NCBI GenBank assembly: GCA_963930655.1
Contig: OZ005611.1
Location: 5,773,501 to 5,837,500, forward strand
Origin: Myrica gale
Taxonomy: Eukaryota; Streptophyta; Magnoliopsida; Fagales; Myricaceae
Length of the DNA: 64,000 nt
Direction: 5' to 3'
The position numbers and the translations under genes are program-made. Below are positions 35,504-48,712 of the stretch, piece by piece. The notes below the pieces were generated by a model. That model worked only from the letters and a program-made list of their open reading frames with translations. It was not told the origin of the DNA and made no database searches. Position 1 is the stretch's first letter. The number at the start of each line of letters is the position of its first letter.

Positions 35504-38395
35504 TCATGCAGGCAATGCAAAGCTTGCCTGTGTCCAGTGAGGAGGATCCATCACAGCACAGGGATCTGATTTCTCAAAATCCGCAATCTACATTAAAAAA
35601 CATTCAGCACAGCAGTGACAATGTTAGCTACCAATCAAAATTTCTGTTCACAAGGACCATGATACGATAGGAACAAAAGGAAAGAAAAGAAAGGCGTTGA
35701 ATACTGATACCTTTTCCTTGCAGCTAGGGCAGTAGTGATGTTTATGCCATAGGCAGTCCATCGAAGGACAAAGAAAGCATATTCCAAGCATGAATGGCAT
35801 CATGCAACCGATAACAGCAGCCAAACTTGGCTTTGATCTGGATTGAATGAGGAAAATCCTCATGAGAGAGGTCAACCAAAAAAGTATGCCACTGTTTACT
35901 ATGAAAAAAGGGTGGCAAACCAGTAACGCAATCCAAACCTACATTGATTACACTTATTCGGTGAAATAAATGCAGAAGCTCTTTCTTTCCTTCCCTATCT
36001 ATTGATTAGAGCTGCTCCACATGTAATGCAGATATGAGCAAAACAAATGCAATGCAGCGAGTGAGAAATGGAGGGGGGACTTGACATGAAAGATAAAGAG
36101 GGCTCATCTACAGCATGTTGTTGAGATGGAATGGGGCACTAAAAAACATACTATTCTAATCAGAACAGAACAGATTCCTCTGTGCACAAGAAGGTACAAA
36201 TGAGAGGCAACCATCTGAATTGACAAAACGGAACTTACTGACAAAACAACAGTAGTCCATGTGCACAAAAGGTAGACCATTTCCTTACCGATGCTTATAA
36301 ATTCATGTGCTCTCGATAGAATCTCTCGCAATACATAAAAAGGACCACATAAGAGCCCAGCAATGTTCATTGCCTTGAAAATCATATCGCTACATTTTTT
36401 CAATGATCTTTTTCTACTACGGAACTAATTCCATTCTTGGCGGAATATCATAGCAATGTGAAAACACAACCATATAGCATATAGGTACAATTCTGACCAC
36501 AAATAATTCTTAAATTCAAAGTATATTTTCAAATCTCTTCTTGTTAGAAACCAAGGAAGCATTTCCCCCTGTATTCGCATATATAATTGCTGGAGTTATC
36601 AGATAATGATTCCATTCCTGATTTCAAGTCTACCTATTTGACACTACAAATAAAGCGAAAGAATACATTTAGACGGCTAACAATTGTGAGACTTCAAAAA
36701 CTACTAACGAACTTATTTGCATGTGATCTGACAAGTCAATAAATTAACATCAATCAAAGTAAAAGGTTTTCTCTTTTCAGAAACAAGTAAAACCAGTAAA
36801 ATTTCTATCACGCATCACTACCCAATCTAAAACCAGTAAAATTTCTTACGCATCAGAAGCACAATTCCTACCATGTGTCTCACTTACTTTTACTATTTGG
36901 GATGATGCCTATAAGCAGAATGTCCCCATGATAAATATGGCTGAACAAGTTCTCATGATTTTCGATAAACCATGAAGTGTGGACACAATCAAGTACAATA
37001 AACTACTCCCTCAATCTTATAGTTGGTGGCAGAGCCTTCGTATTAAGGACCGAGGTAAATTTTTAACCATACAGGACACAATGCAAAGTTTTTTTGTAAG
37101 TAGGTCAATTTGGCTAAACTATAAGCCACATTGAAAGAAGAAAGATATGCTCTTAAGAGACTTCTATTCTGAAGAACTTGCTCAACTTGGATAATGCTAG
37201 TGATAAAGAAATGCACCCCAATTTCAAAAATCCGTAATGAATACTGAAAAGGGTCCTTCATTCTTTGCTTTGACTCTTCAATAGGATAAAACTTAAGAAA
37301 GGTTGTAGCTAAAATTTTCTTAGCCAGGTGATAGACACTAGCAAGCTCCTCCTATGCATACCAGAGCCTTTGAATCAGTGAATAAAATATACTTTAGCAT
37401 CCTAAAATACTACTTCCTCCAAATACACCACCAAACTATATCTAATTAAAGCTTGCCCAACAAATATATGTTGTTGTAAGTTTTTGTTACATGTTTTCCC
37501 ACCTAAATCTATTAATCCAGTTATTATCTTAAATGGAAACACTATCAAATGATTAAAATACCATACTCAATACATTAGAAGTAACATAAAATAGAAGCTC
37601 GGATTAAGGGATCAGCTGTGACCGTTTGAGGTTTGGTGATATATCTGAATTAGATGACAATTCAATTTTGTAATTTTGATAAAGTGGGCTAAAAGGTTCT
37701 AAGGTTAACTCTCTATCATGCATTGATCTCGAAGAACAGTTCTTTCGAAGAAAAAATTATGCAAGCTAAGCTCTCTTAATTTGTTGCTACATAACTCAAT
37801 GTTTTTTTTTTTATATAAGTAAAACTCAATGTTCAAAATGCAGAGGAAAAATTAACTACGGCAGGCTTGCACATCATCGAAGTCCAAATTACTTCTTCAT
37901 TGTTTACTTTAATCTAGACGGACTCCAATCGATGGGGACACCATTGGTCAATCTAACGAGGCCTCAATAACAATCTTCTGAAATATATATTGCACTCTCA
38001 ATAATCCAATGCCGGTGCCATTGCCAAATACTTCTTATTCACTGAATATATATAAAACTCGAAGCCACATCACACATGGTAGACCTCAATCTTTCGACAC
38101 CAAGAGAGAGCATTTAATTCAACGCAAAGATATAACAGGAGACAAACAAAAGCCTAGAAAGCGAGAACAAAGCAAGAATCTTTTCAAATTCTTGTTCTTA
38201 CCTTACTGTAGTTGTTCCAGTGTTACCGCAGTACGCACAGTTGAAAGGGGCGGGAGTGTCGCGGTAAATCGTCTGCTGAATCGGAATCCCCTTGGGATCG
38301 CCGTAGATCGCGTTAGGTGGCTCCACTCCGGCCTGGTAAGGATTCTGTACGACATAGAACGGGACTCCGACGGCCGGTTCCTCCCCCTTCGCCAT
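35504..38395 (-). CDS. LITAF-domain-containing protein (GILP-like)
   Basis: Three exons in coding order: 38395-38202, 35837-35711 and 35587-35504, separated by a 2.4-kb and a 0.1-kb intron and coding for 134 residues. The N-terminal third is Pro-rich (VGVPFYVVQNPYQAGVEPPN, then IQQTIYRDTPAPFNC). The LITAF domain follows: CxxC knuckle CAYCGNTG at the end of exon 1, an in-plane hydrophobic helix AAVIGCMMPFMLGICFLCPS, and a second knuckle HHYCPSCKEK, together binding one zinc. The family anchors to the cytosolic face of membranes. The Arabidopsis homologue (GILP, At5g13190) is a plasma-membrane protein linked to restraint of hypersensitive cell death. The tail KSDPCAVMDPPHWTQ...SFALPA is family-typical. 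The ATG at 38395 is the first in frame. Confidence 0.94.
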
Positions 38396-41300
38396 TTGCC
38401 AAGCTCCTCCTCCTCCTTTCTAATCAAATTCAAAGCGGACGTGCGCAATTGAAGAAATTGCAGTCTATGGTTGGACGGTGTTGGTAATTTATTCGCTGGA
38501 CCAGGTAAGAAGGGAAATCGCTATTACGGTTCTATCCCCACCCAAGGCAAACACTGCGGCCTGCCAGCTGCTGATTGGCCTGTGCATTAAACTGAAGTTC
38601 TAGAAGGTCAAGTGCAACCATCAATGAATTTTGGTCAGATGAGGTTCTCTTAACATCTCCAACGCGTCATCCTAGAAAGAGAGTTACATAACATATATAG
38701 TAATAATTACGAATTATATCAGATATTGTTCGTAGTTTTTCTTGGAGATGCTATATTATAATTTTAATTGTGTTTCATTAAATATTTTTTACAAATAAAA
38801 CTAAATTGTATTATGTATTTAGATATTAAAATCCTAATGAAATTAATCTTCTTTTATTTTTATATATTTTTCGATAAAAATACCTTAATAGGATAAATCA
38901 CATATAAAAGAGAGAGAGAGTGTATAATTAAGTTATAAATATATTAATTCTTTATATTCTATAACTTTGAGCAATCGTTTTTTGGTGGATAAGTACGTTT
39001 TGGGATTCATGCGAGAAAAAAAAAAGACAGAATTATTTGACACTCAAGAGATGTCATGTATTATGTTTAATAAAAATAAAATTTTTATTTAACAAACGGA
39101 ATGTAAATCTGAATAACTTGTAATAATAATCAAGACCTTGGTTATTTTCGTTTCTTATATTTTTCAGGATTTAAATACATTCACAAACTACCAACGAATA
39201 TATTCAGAATTCAAACACAAACACCAATACATTTTATACAATCTCCAACAACTTTTTACTTTTTTATTCAACATAAATTTCTTCTCTCTATATTTTTTCA
39301 CATAACTCCAATATTTTTTTATTAAACAATTACATCAAATAATTTCTCTCTCCACTTTACACAAACACCAATAAAATATTATTCAACATAAATATTCACA
39401 ATTTTTCTAAAATCCTATCATTTTTATTCAAATCCAACATATTTTTTTTGCTAGTCGTACGTAATCATGATCATTGAATACGGAGGGAGATTATCGTACA
39501 GCATGAGTTGAATATTAGAGTAGAAATGCGGAAGAAACTTCACAGAAGAGGAGTCGTGGTTCAAAAGTTAGAAAGGTCCAGGATCAATAAAGAAACTAAT
39601 AAAGTGTTTGAAACTTTAATACATGAACGATAGAGATACAATTATCCGACGTTAGATTCGAAATTGAATTTAAGAAATACTGGACTAGTGTTGGTCTCAG
39701 ATGCTTTTCTAATTATTGAGCCCTTTTTTTCTTAATTAAAAAATTAAAAATCTTTATTCTTTTATGTAACTAATTTGAAGAATTAAACATGCATTTCATA
39801 ACTAAATATTAATTCTATCCGAAATCTCTAAATAAAGGCCTATTGGGCCTTCTTAGACCCTACTGGGCCTATCGCTAAAGTTTTATAAGGTTTTGGGCTT
39901 GTTTAGGCTTAAAGGGTCTAAAGTTCATTTAAGCTGTTAAATGGACTTTCTGATTTGAGTCCCTAATTCTACTCGGTTTGGACTCAAATTTGAGATTTCC
40001 CTTCAATTTTTCATGATCTACACAGCTATATAATTATTTCTTTGTTTGTACATTTTGACCCTAACGTTTTATGTGAAATGTCAGAACTACCCTTAGAGAC
40101 TCGACCTTTCCTTACATCATTTTTGGCTGAAATTTTTACAGCGACTTCATGATTACTTATACATACTATCTGGAAAGTTTCATGCAAAAATTAAAACTAT
40201 TTCTATTGGCGGTTTTGGATAGTGGCCTTTTTCTATGTTAAATCCTAACTAGTGTTGTTGCATATTATAGATCTTGCTTCTAAATATCATATTTCATTGA
40301 TCTACCACTCTTACACATATTAATAAAATCGAAGAGCACATATTACATGATATCAGTGAGGAACCAATATCAAAATAAAGCAGCTTAATAAATCAACACA
40401 TGAGCACCATTTTCTTGCCATTTGGAACTTGTAAGTGTCAAACTTATATTTGAGTTCATGGGCTTCCTTTTAAGGTCTTGCCTTGCCATATTCACATCTC
40501 AAAATCCATCCTTGTCATTTGGTCATCATCAAACTTTTCATATTGCATAACTTTTAAACATAACACATGACATATGTTTCACAAGTCATAAAATATAGGC
40601 ATTCATCATCATCCACCAATATCAAAGGCCACACAGTGGCCCTCCCTTCCTCCAAATACAATATTTGGCCACTGATGTGACCTACAACGCAACCAAGTTT
40701 CTTCTTACACAAGCAAATATTACACAACACCATATTCTTGCAAAATAGCCAAAGAAAACCTAATATTTTTTACATGCAAATACACTTTGCACATAATCTC
40801 ATATTGAAAAATAATCCTATGCATTTCCTTCTTGCATCCAACGTATATGGCAGGATGTCCATCAAATCAGCAAGTAAAAACATACAAGAACATGATTTCC
40901 CAACGCAAAAATGCAAGAAACTACCCCTTACCAAAGCACCAAGACCTAACCCTTACCTTTATAATTTTCGGATGGCTCTAGATAGGCTTGAAAATTCCTA
41001 AAGCAAGTATATATAACTTATGGTTAGAAAACTTAGGTTAAAAAGTAAGAAGAAGATGGATAGGTCAAGGAAAAAATGAGAGAAAATGAGGCAAGGGAAG
41101 GTTCATGGCCATAGCCGAACACCCCCTCCCCCACCAACCATTTCCTAGTTTTCTTACCCATTTCTTCTTCTATTTCTTCTTTTTTCCTTCTCCAACTGCT
41201 CACTCTCCTTTCTCTCTTTGCTCACTTGATGACACACACTATAGCTCTAGCACTACACGACTTGATCGGTTTTTTTTTAAACCAACCAAATCATGATTTA

Positions 41301-41540
41301 GTCCAAGGGAGCTGCAAGAAGCGAGCTCCTTGGATGGCCCATTTGGGCGGCAAGGGGCAGGAGAAGCCAAATGGCACACTCCCCCCCTTTTTTGGGTAAT
41401 CATTAGCTGCAAACATAATCCTACACAATCTCACTCAATGCATGCTGATTGGCCTTGAATTTCACTGCATTATGCATGCTAAATGGACAAGGAAATGAGA
41501 CAAAACTCGAGGTTTTGGGAGAGCTTGTCGTGCGATCAGG
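38396..41540. other. AT-rich spacer between the LITAF gene and tandem repeats
   Basis: The first few hundred bases are the LITAF promoter and leader. The rest is AT-rich, with a dispersed repeat copy at 39164-39430. Near 39835-39900 there is a run of GGGCCT-type phrases common in plant LTRs. No exon recognised. Confidence 0.5.
39164..39430 (+). repeat. Dispersed repeat, copy 1
   Basis: About 265 bp sharing high identity, in the same orientation, with 48713-48990. Shared phrases include ATATTCAGAATTCAAACACA, CAATCTCCAACAACTTTTTA and CTCCACTTTACACAAACACC. It is AT-rich and non-coding, most likely a MITE. I could not delimit terminal repeats. Confidence 0.75.
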
Positions 41541-41717
41541 CTTGTCCCCGACCATCTCAGGCATACAGGCATGCACCTGGAGATTAGTCGGGTATACCGA
41601 GCTTTCCAGACATGTCTCTGGTCATCCCGGGCATACAGACATGCGCCTGGAGAGTAGCCGAGTATGCCGAGCTTTCCAGACTTGACCCCGGTCACCCCGG
41701 GCATACAGGCATCCACG
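41541..41717. repeat. 70-bp tandem repeat, about 2.5 units
   Basis: Units start at 41541, 41611 and 41681. Each holds CAGGCATACAGGCATG-like text and ends with CCGAGCTTTCCAGAC. They are markedly GC-richer than the surroundings. A possible retrotransposon-internal satellite. Confidence 0.8.
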
Positions 41718-41950
41718 GCATCCACATCACTCTTCTTAAACCGTACACGTTCTATAGTTGAAATTAACTTAGATAATTTAAATTAAGGAGGGGTATTACA
41801 GAAATGTTGAACGCCTTCATCGAAACATCATCTTCAATATTACCCAAAAGAAGTCCCTAAAATAGTAAGTCAATGTAGGGTAATTGGGCACGATAACTAT
41901 ATTTTTATGCATGGTGCTCTCAAACATGACGGCCGAATGTGTTAAAAAGC

Positions 41951-42852
41951 CAGAAGGCATCAATTGGCTTATGAGTAAAAATGGGGAGTTATTTTTGTTT
42001 CGTATAGTACTCGTGGCCGAGAGAAGTTTGAGAACGCTTCTTTATTTTATTTTCTACGTATGACGGTCTTAGTATTGTGGTTGATATCGTGTAACAAACA
42101 TTAGCTAGCTAAGCATCACTGAGTTAGATCATCTGCCTTTACCTGCCCAAATACCTAATTCTATGCCGTGCTAGCTCATCCAACAGATGTTATATTCATC
42201 AACCCTAGCAACCTAATTTGCGACCCACCTGAGTCCGCGAAGAAAATCATAATTATTTTGAACACCCCCGATCTGTCCTGCAGGTTCAAAGGGAAAAAAA
42301 ATGTCCACAAGGGCCTGCAGGCCCTCCTCTCCAATCTGTACAATAGCGTTTTCTAAGATAAATTAGAATTAAACCACGCCCTTGTAGGCCATAATCCCAG
42401 AAGGCATCAATTGGCTTATGAATTAAAATGGGGAGTTCTTTTTGTTTCGTATAGTACTCGTGGGCGAGAGAAGTTTGAGAACGCTTCTTTATTTTATTTT
42501 CTATGTATGACGTCGGTCTTAGTACTGTGGTTGATCATGTAACAAACATTTGCTAAGCATCACTGAGTTAGATCATCTGCCTTTACCTGCCCAAATACCT
42601 AATTCTACGCCATGCTCATCCAACAGATATTGTTATATTCATCAACCCTAGCAACCTAATTTACGATCCACCTGAGTCCGCGAAGAAAATCATATTCATT
42701 TTGAACACCCCCGATCTGTCCTGCAGGTTCAAAGGAAAAAAAAAAAACAAAAAAAGTCCACAAGGGTCTGCAGGCCCTCCTCTCCAATCTGTACATTAGC
42801 GTTTCTAAGATAAATTAGAATTAAACCACGCCCTTGTAGGCCATAATCCCAG
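41951..42852. repeat. 447-bp direct tandem duplication
   Basis: Copy 1 is 41951-42397 and copy 2 is 42398-42852. Both begin CAGAAGGCATCAATTGGCTT and run through CTGTCCTGCAGGTTCAAAGG to GCCCTTGTAGGCCATAATCC. They differ by point changes and a few small indels, the clearest being in the A-run after GTTCAAAGG. No gene lies inside either copy. Confidence 0.9.
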
Positions 42853-45037
42853 CTTCATCTTTAGATACACACGTATATATATACAGAGTTAGTATTTTTC
42901 TTTTTGGGCCACTGCATGCCCAGTGCTCATATTCGCCGTTATTGCTTATTTCCTGGGGGTTCTCCGGATTGTTAGGGATGAGGAATTGCAACGTAAGGTT
43001 TAGTAAATAACATATGGTTGTAGCTAGTTGGTAAATTCAAAACAAGTAAAATAAAAAAGCTTAAAGATTTTTAAATGATTTGCCCATATTGAGAATGCGA
43101 ACCCAGCGGCATTTGCGAGGGGCGCGCTCATAGCCACTAGGGGATGTTCCCCACTGTTCGCATAACTAAACTTCCTCGTAATGTGCAGGGAATGACTTTG
43201 GAAATCCGCTGAAACATACCATGTTGGGTTTTTGTTCTAATATTTTACTCCTATCACGTCACAACATCCCACATAAGACTTATATATTAGCCTTATGCAA
43301 GGTTTAACAGTACTGTTGCAGAAGTTTTGAATTTGCTTGAAGATCCGTGATCCATTCCTGCAATCTATATATAATATCCTAAAAAAAATGGAAAAGAAAG
43401 AAAGCAACGAAACATCCCGAGGACCTCTGCTGATATCAGAGGGAATATTAGCAGAGGGAGGGAGAGAGCGCGCGAGAGGGCCATACTGGCAGAATACTTT
43501 GCAGAGTTCAGAATAGATTCCGCAATCGGGTAAATCCGAATGATATTAGAACCTCTAGTCCTCCCCCACAGTCACAACCATGCTGTGAAGCTACGATACA
43601 AAAAACATACAGTAGAACAATATTCTTTCTTCTTCTCTATCTCTAGCTCTATCTCTTTCCTCCGGCCACGGCAGCTCCCCCAATACATTCGGCCTGTCCA
43701 GTCTTACTTAAGATGCTCGTCCCTTTCTCCTTGTTCAATTGTACTCTCTCCCTCATGGTTCAATTCAACCACACAATTTCCTAGTGTTATTAAGATATTC
43801 TAGCAGCATTATTCAGAAAAAGATATTCTAGCAGCAGGTGACCTTTTTTTTCTTGTCATTTCTGAAACGTCCAGGTGAACTGTGGAACACCCACAATCCT
43901 AGGTCTTTTGTGAAAACCTTCCTCATCATTTTTCTTTTTGACAGAAACTGGAATATATTCTACGAATGACACCCAGGAATTAATGTGATCTGAGAATAGA
44001 AGTTAAGAAGATTCTTGTGGGAGATCAGGATCCAATGTTAGCTAGCTATGCTTTACCAAAATGGTGAGGCAAAGAACAAAATTGTCTTCTGCAGTTCGTT
44101 AAGTTGTTGTACATGTTTGAAGTTTTGGACATTTCTCCCTTTTCCTTATTTTGCTCTCTAAGCCTTCCAAAAGCCACGACATGTAGTGCATAATTCGTTA
44201 CTCCCCGACGACGAATCCAAAATGGCTTTAGACATTACCTGTAGCAAGTCATGATTAAGCATGACTTTAAAGACGACAGAAGTACTTCACACTTGGCTGT
44301 ATGAAAGTGCCAAATTCTTTGAAAAGGTTTCCAGGACTTCCTTGGCCTTGGCCTGGATTCCAATTTAATGACTGTATTGAACTAAGTTCTAATATGCTGC
44401 ATGCTCCACATGAAGCAGCTTTGGAACCCTTGTAGTCGAAGTTCCACGGCAAATTTGTTAACATCCTTTGCTCACTCTCTAAGGCTTTCTGCCAATTTAA
44501 GATATAGCAAGTGGAGCAAACTGGCTTCCAGAGGCCATCCCGTCCTTTTGGAATAAACAAAACATAACATTGTTACCGAACTTATTAATTAAACCCGAGA
44601 ACTGTTAAAGAAAAGTTTCGGCATTCTTTTCGGTCACCGCGTTTTTACTGGATTGCTTTAATCCTCCCAAGACTATTTAAAACTCATGCATAATCAGTAA
44701 TTACGAGGTAGCTCTTTTTCCTCACGCTCCCCGGTTGCGTCTGTGATTCTGAGCCAAAAAGAGCGATGTGAGACAAATTGCCGAACGCACTGGACTCTGG
44801 AGGTTCCCTCTAGAGAGCACACCCCTGGACCCACCCTGGGTTTTTCAACAAAGACAACCACGCGCATATGTAGGGCGTGAAACTTCTATCGCTACCCACT
44901 AAATTCCCCACCTTTGGCTGAGCACCACTATTTCCCTTCCAAAAATTTCACCCCCCTAATCTCTCTCTCTCTCTCTCTCAGTTATCTTTTTCATCGCAGA
45001 GAATCAATCTTCTATCTTTCTTGTCATAGAAGAAGTG
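42853..45037. other. Spacer and promoter of the WW-domain gene
   Basis: No recognised gene to about 44600. A 97-codon open frame on the minus strand (44267-44560) has no family signature. The segment 44600-45037 is the probable promoter and leader of the next gene, with a CT repeat at about 44961-44979 close to the start codon. Confidence 0.5.
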
Positions 45038-46268
45038 ATGACAGCTCCAAACATGGCGACCATTACTGCTTCTTTAGAGAGGTCCCTTCAGAACTGTTCG
45101 CTGAATCATCAAACAAGAAGCGGCACAGGCGCAGATTTAGCTGTAAGAGGGTCGTCGTCAAGGTCAGATGAGACGCCAGATAATCATGTCCGTAACTCGG
45201 GCACCAGCTTAGAGCTCAACTCCCATATATCTCTCCCTTACTATTGGGAACAATGCCTCGATTTAAAGGTAAGTCTTAGATTTACTCTTCCTTCGTGGTT
45301 TATAAATGAAAACCCTTTTAATCCCTTCCCTCTTACAGCTTCAATAAATGCGAGACCGTTGCAGATCTTGCCGTACCTTTAGGTTTCGTTCCTTTCTGAA
45401 AGTGTTTGGTCTTGCATATAGGATGGCTTATATTCAATGCCTTTTGGTCTCCTCTTCTTCCACACATAGCGTAGGACGATCGATAAAAGAAACCCTAGGA
45501 AAAGCTTTTTCTGCAGCTTTTTATCCCTTTCTTTTCCTCCTGTTGAAGGAATGAGATGGCAAACTTTTCTGGATTGGACCATCTGTTGGTTATCTTCTAT
45601 TATGTGAATTTGTTGAATATTTCTCTGAGGGAAACGTTACTTCTCAGAATATGGACAAGAAACTCAGTAGCCCATGATCAAAAAATGCTCGAGGAATAAG
45701 AGGATTTCTTGTGTCTGACCGCATAGTTAGACTTTCCGAAAACAGAAAGACACACCTTTGGGTGCGAAAGAGAGACATGGCTATATTTTGTTAGTATATT
45801 TTTCGATGCTAAAGAGAAATAGAGCTGTATTTTGTTATGATGGTTCATCTTGTTTACCTTTCACAATTGATCTAATGAACAAATGTCATATTTTCTTCTT
45901 AGTTGTTTAAGGATTTTATGTAGTTACGTCCGTTAATGGGTTTTTGGCAGACGGGGAAGATTTACTACACAAACTGGAGGAACGGCATGAAAGCAAAAGA
46001 AGATCCAAGAACAACAGCAGAATACAGCGGAGATTACTACTCAGAAGACGACAGCTCATATGATAGCGAGGAGTCTTCCTCTGAGTCCTCTCCCTCTTCC
46101 ACCAAAGAGCATTACCTGGTAGATAAGGACCACAAAGACCATGTTTTGGTTGTGGCCGGCTGCAAGAGCTGTCTCATGTACTTCATGGTGCCCAAACATG
46201 TCGAAGATTGCCCCAAGTGTTGCGGTCAACTTCTCCACTTTGATCGATCCGGAAACGGATCTCCGTGA
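45038..46268 (+). CDS. CFL1: WW-domain protein, CURLY FLAG LEAF 1-like (cuticle development regulator)
   Basis: Two exons, 45038-45268 and 45951-46268, coding for 182 residues. The intron falls inside the WW-like domain LPYYWEQCLDLK|TGKIYYTNWRNG, followed by MKAKEDPR. An acidic Ser-rich linker follows (YYSEDDSSYDSEESSSESSP). The C-terminal module VLVVAGCKSCLMYFMVPKHV, then EDCPKCCGQLLHFDR, has CxxC and CxxC pairs, suggesting a small zinc knuckle. In rice and Arabidopsis (At2g33510) the family negatively regulates cuticle formation by binding HDG-type homeodomain factors; whether this copy does so is inferred. The ATG at 45038 is chosen because no in-frame ATG precedes it. A CT-rich leader lies about 60-75 nt upstream. 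Confidence 0.92.
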
Positions 46269-47361
46269 ATGAGTTTTCTTATCTGATTTTTTTTTCTTCT
46301 TTCCATTCCCATCTTTTTCTTTTAACCTTTATTCCTCTACAAAAACCCCTTTGTGCTTTTGAAAAGTTTCATTCTGGATTAATGAAATGGTGACAAATGG
46401 GTTTTTTCTTATTTGTTTTCCGTATTCTTTTGTTTTCTCCTTTATATAGTGAAATTTTGGGTGTCTTGGAAGGCATTTGGTGGCAACCCAGAAAGACATT
46501 ACAGATGAGTTCCTAAGAACAAGTCAATGGTAGGAGTTGGAAAGAATAATATCGGTAATGACTGTGTGACGTGCAGCTTTCGTCCTCGACTCCTATATTT
46601 TTCTCATTAAACAAACACTAATTATACGCATATCTCTTACGAACGTGAAGAGCCAGCTTGCGATAGTAATGCCGCCTTGGAATGTCTCATCTTTATGCAT
46701 GCTTAATTAATGCTTTGGTTTGTTTTCTTCTTCTCCATCTCTTGAACTTCTTGTTAGATTTTTACTTCTTAGGACCTTTAATCCTGCTGACCATTGGGTA
46801 CCCAGGAGCCCGCATGGATCGCCTAAGTTCTGAATCAAAATTAACTTAATCGGAGTGGATAACTTTGGCTAATTAGCTTAACCTAAAGAAGGGTTCCATG
46901 TATCTTCGCCATTTTTTTAAAATTTCACCGACATGTTTTTTATTTTTTCCTCTGGTATTCCTTTGACATCATAAGCCTGAATAAGGTGCACATGATTTTT
47001 ATAACTCAAAATTAATATCTTATCTCCGCCACGATAATGTGTGCGAGTATAAAAGTATTATAATTGTACCGCAACACGCAAGTAGAAGCTTTTCATATTC
47101 AAGGAGCATAATGATGAGGTGCTTTTATTGTGGTCAACTGATCCAGCGTGTTTGTCAAATTTGCGATCCCCGCTATACCGGGGGCAAACAAATGAGTAGA
47201 CAGCTGAAATGATTGAGCGACGGGTTAAAAAATGTTTGCGTTAGCCCATTTTGTATTAGGATAAATTCTGTGTCAAAATATATATTGATCGAGTTGTATA
47301 TTTAGTTTCTATATTTGTTTAAGAGTTAGAGTTGATGGTCTGTCTAAAGTTTTCATTACGT
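46269..47361. other. 3' UTR of the WW-domain gene and spacer
   Basis: The 3' UTR is T-rich. A segment at about 46495-46700 resembles 50205-50420 (shared phrases CAGATGAGT.CCTAA, TTAAACAAACACT and CTTGGAATGT). No exon recognised. Confidence 0.5.
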
Positions 47362-47560
47362 TTAACCAGCGCTCGAGCGCTCGTAGAAAAATTTAGACAG
47401 AGTCATCACGTTTGACCAGCGTTTGACAAGCGCTCGAACGTCCTTGGAAAAAACTCAGACAGAGTCACTACGTTTGACTAGCGTTTGACAAGCGTTCGAG
47501 CGCTCAGTAAAATTTCAGACAGAAACATAAGCGTTTGACGAGCACTTGAGCGACTTCCGA
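47362..47560. repeat. Four-fold imperfect array rich in CGTTTGAC and CGAGCG
   Basis: Units of roughly 50-65 bp each contain (A)CGTTTGAC-AGCG, a CGAGCG- or CGAACG-type core and a tail like AAAATTT-AGACAG. The first unit holds the palindrome GCGCTCGAGCGC. This style is typical of some plant Copia LTRs, and the region to about 48220 may be an LTR relic. Confidence 0.7.
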
Positions 47561-48712
47561 CGAATTTCAAAAATCTCTGAATTCTTAGAATTTCCTTTTG
47601 AAATGTTAGGAAACCCTATTAGGTTCCATGAGAGGCCGTCCTAAAGATTATTGAGGCTTCCATTGAGCAAACTAGTGTCTGTTTCCTTGAGAGAAAAACC
47701 CAAGAAGATTTGTGCTTTAAGATTGACAAATTTTTCTCTCTTCTTCGATCAAATATCTTTGTAACCTTCATGGTGTTGAAGGAGTGTTGAAGAACAAGAG
47801 TGTTCGGTGAAGAATCCATAAGAATATCCTCAAAGGTTTGAGGGGAATGCTGCACGAAGCGGGTCTAAGCAAGGAGGCTTAGATTATTACATCAGGATTG
47901 TCAGAGTCAAGTAACAGAGGTTGCCCGTGTCTGAATCATTGTTTGTAAGGTTTTCTTCTTAGTGGATTCTAGGTGGCTGCTAGTCCGGAGTGATTTTTCT
48001 TATGAATGATGTTTCAAAAGGTTTTCTACTTCGTCACCAAATTCTTGTCTCTTTGTGTGATTGAAGTTTGATTTAATTTTTCGCTGTCTATTTGTTGACT
48101 GGGTTGATTATTATGCATATCTAGACTGAACAATTTTAGAACATGTTTTAAAATTGTTATTGATTTGTTAATTAGAAAAAAATACATATTTTCCACCTCT
48201 AAGTATTATTAGGGTCTAAACTAGATTTTTCAATTTGTATAAAGTTCATTCCCGAAGATGTCCAGAAAATGCAAGTGTAATGTACACATAAAGTAAGCAC
48301 TATATAGCAGTTTGGCATATAAACAATTCTATTATTAACTACGCGTGCTTCTTTCTTCTCTTCTCTTTTTTTTTCCGTCCTTTTTGTTTGTTTGTTTTTC
48401 GCGTTCAAGAGAAAGTTGCAGATGTGTGTCAAGTTGAGGTTCGGAGTAAGTTTTTTGCGTAACTATTCGGAGTAAGTTTTATCCGAGAGAAAGTAAAAGA
48501 CTGGCTGAAGTTCCATGTTTACAACAAATGCTCTATCCTCTAGGCCCTAGTCTAATAGTTGAGAGGTCATCCTATGTGAACTGGACATACCAAATTTGAA
48601 TCACATTAGTATAGGATTGATGCTGACAAATCTTAGATTTACACAAAAACTCTTCCTTTGTTTTTATGTTTGGTTTTTTGCTAGGAGAGACGTCGGAGGC
48701 AGGTATGTTCGT
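47561..48712. other. Probable LTR-derived spacer
   Basis: Follows the CGAGCG array with T-rich, low-coding sequence, ending near 48210 in the phrase GGGTCTAAAC. A similar phrase occurs at 22261. No LTR borders, primer site or polymerase motifs could be defined. Confidence 0.4.
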
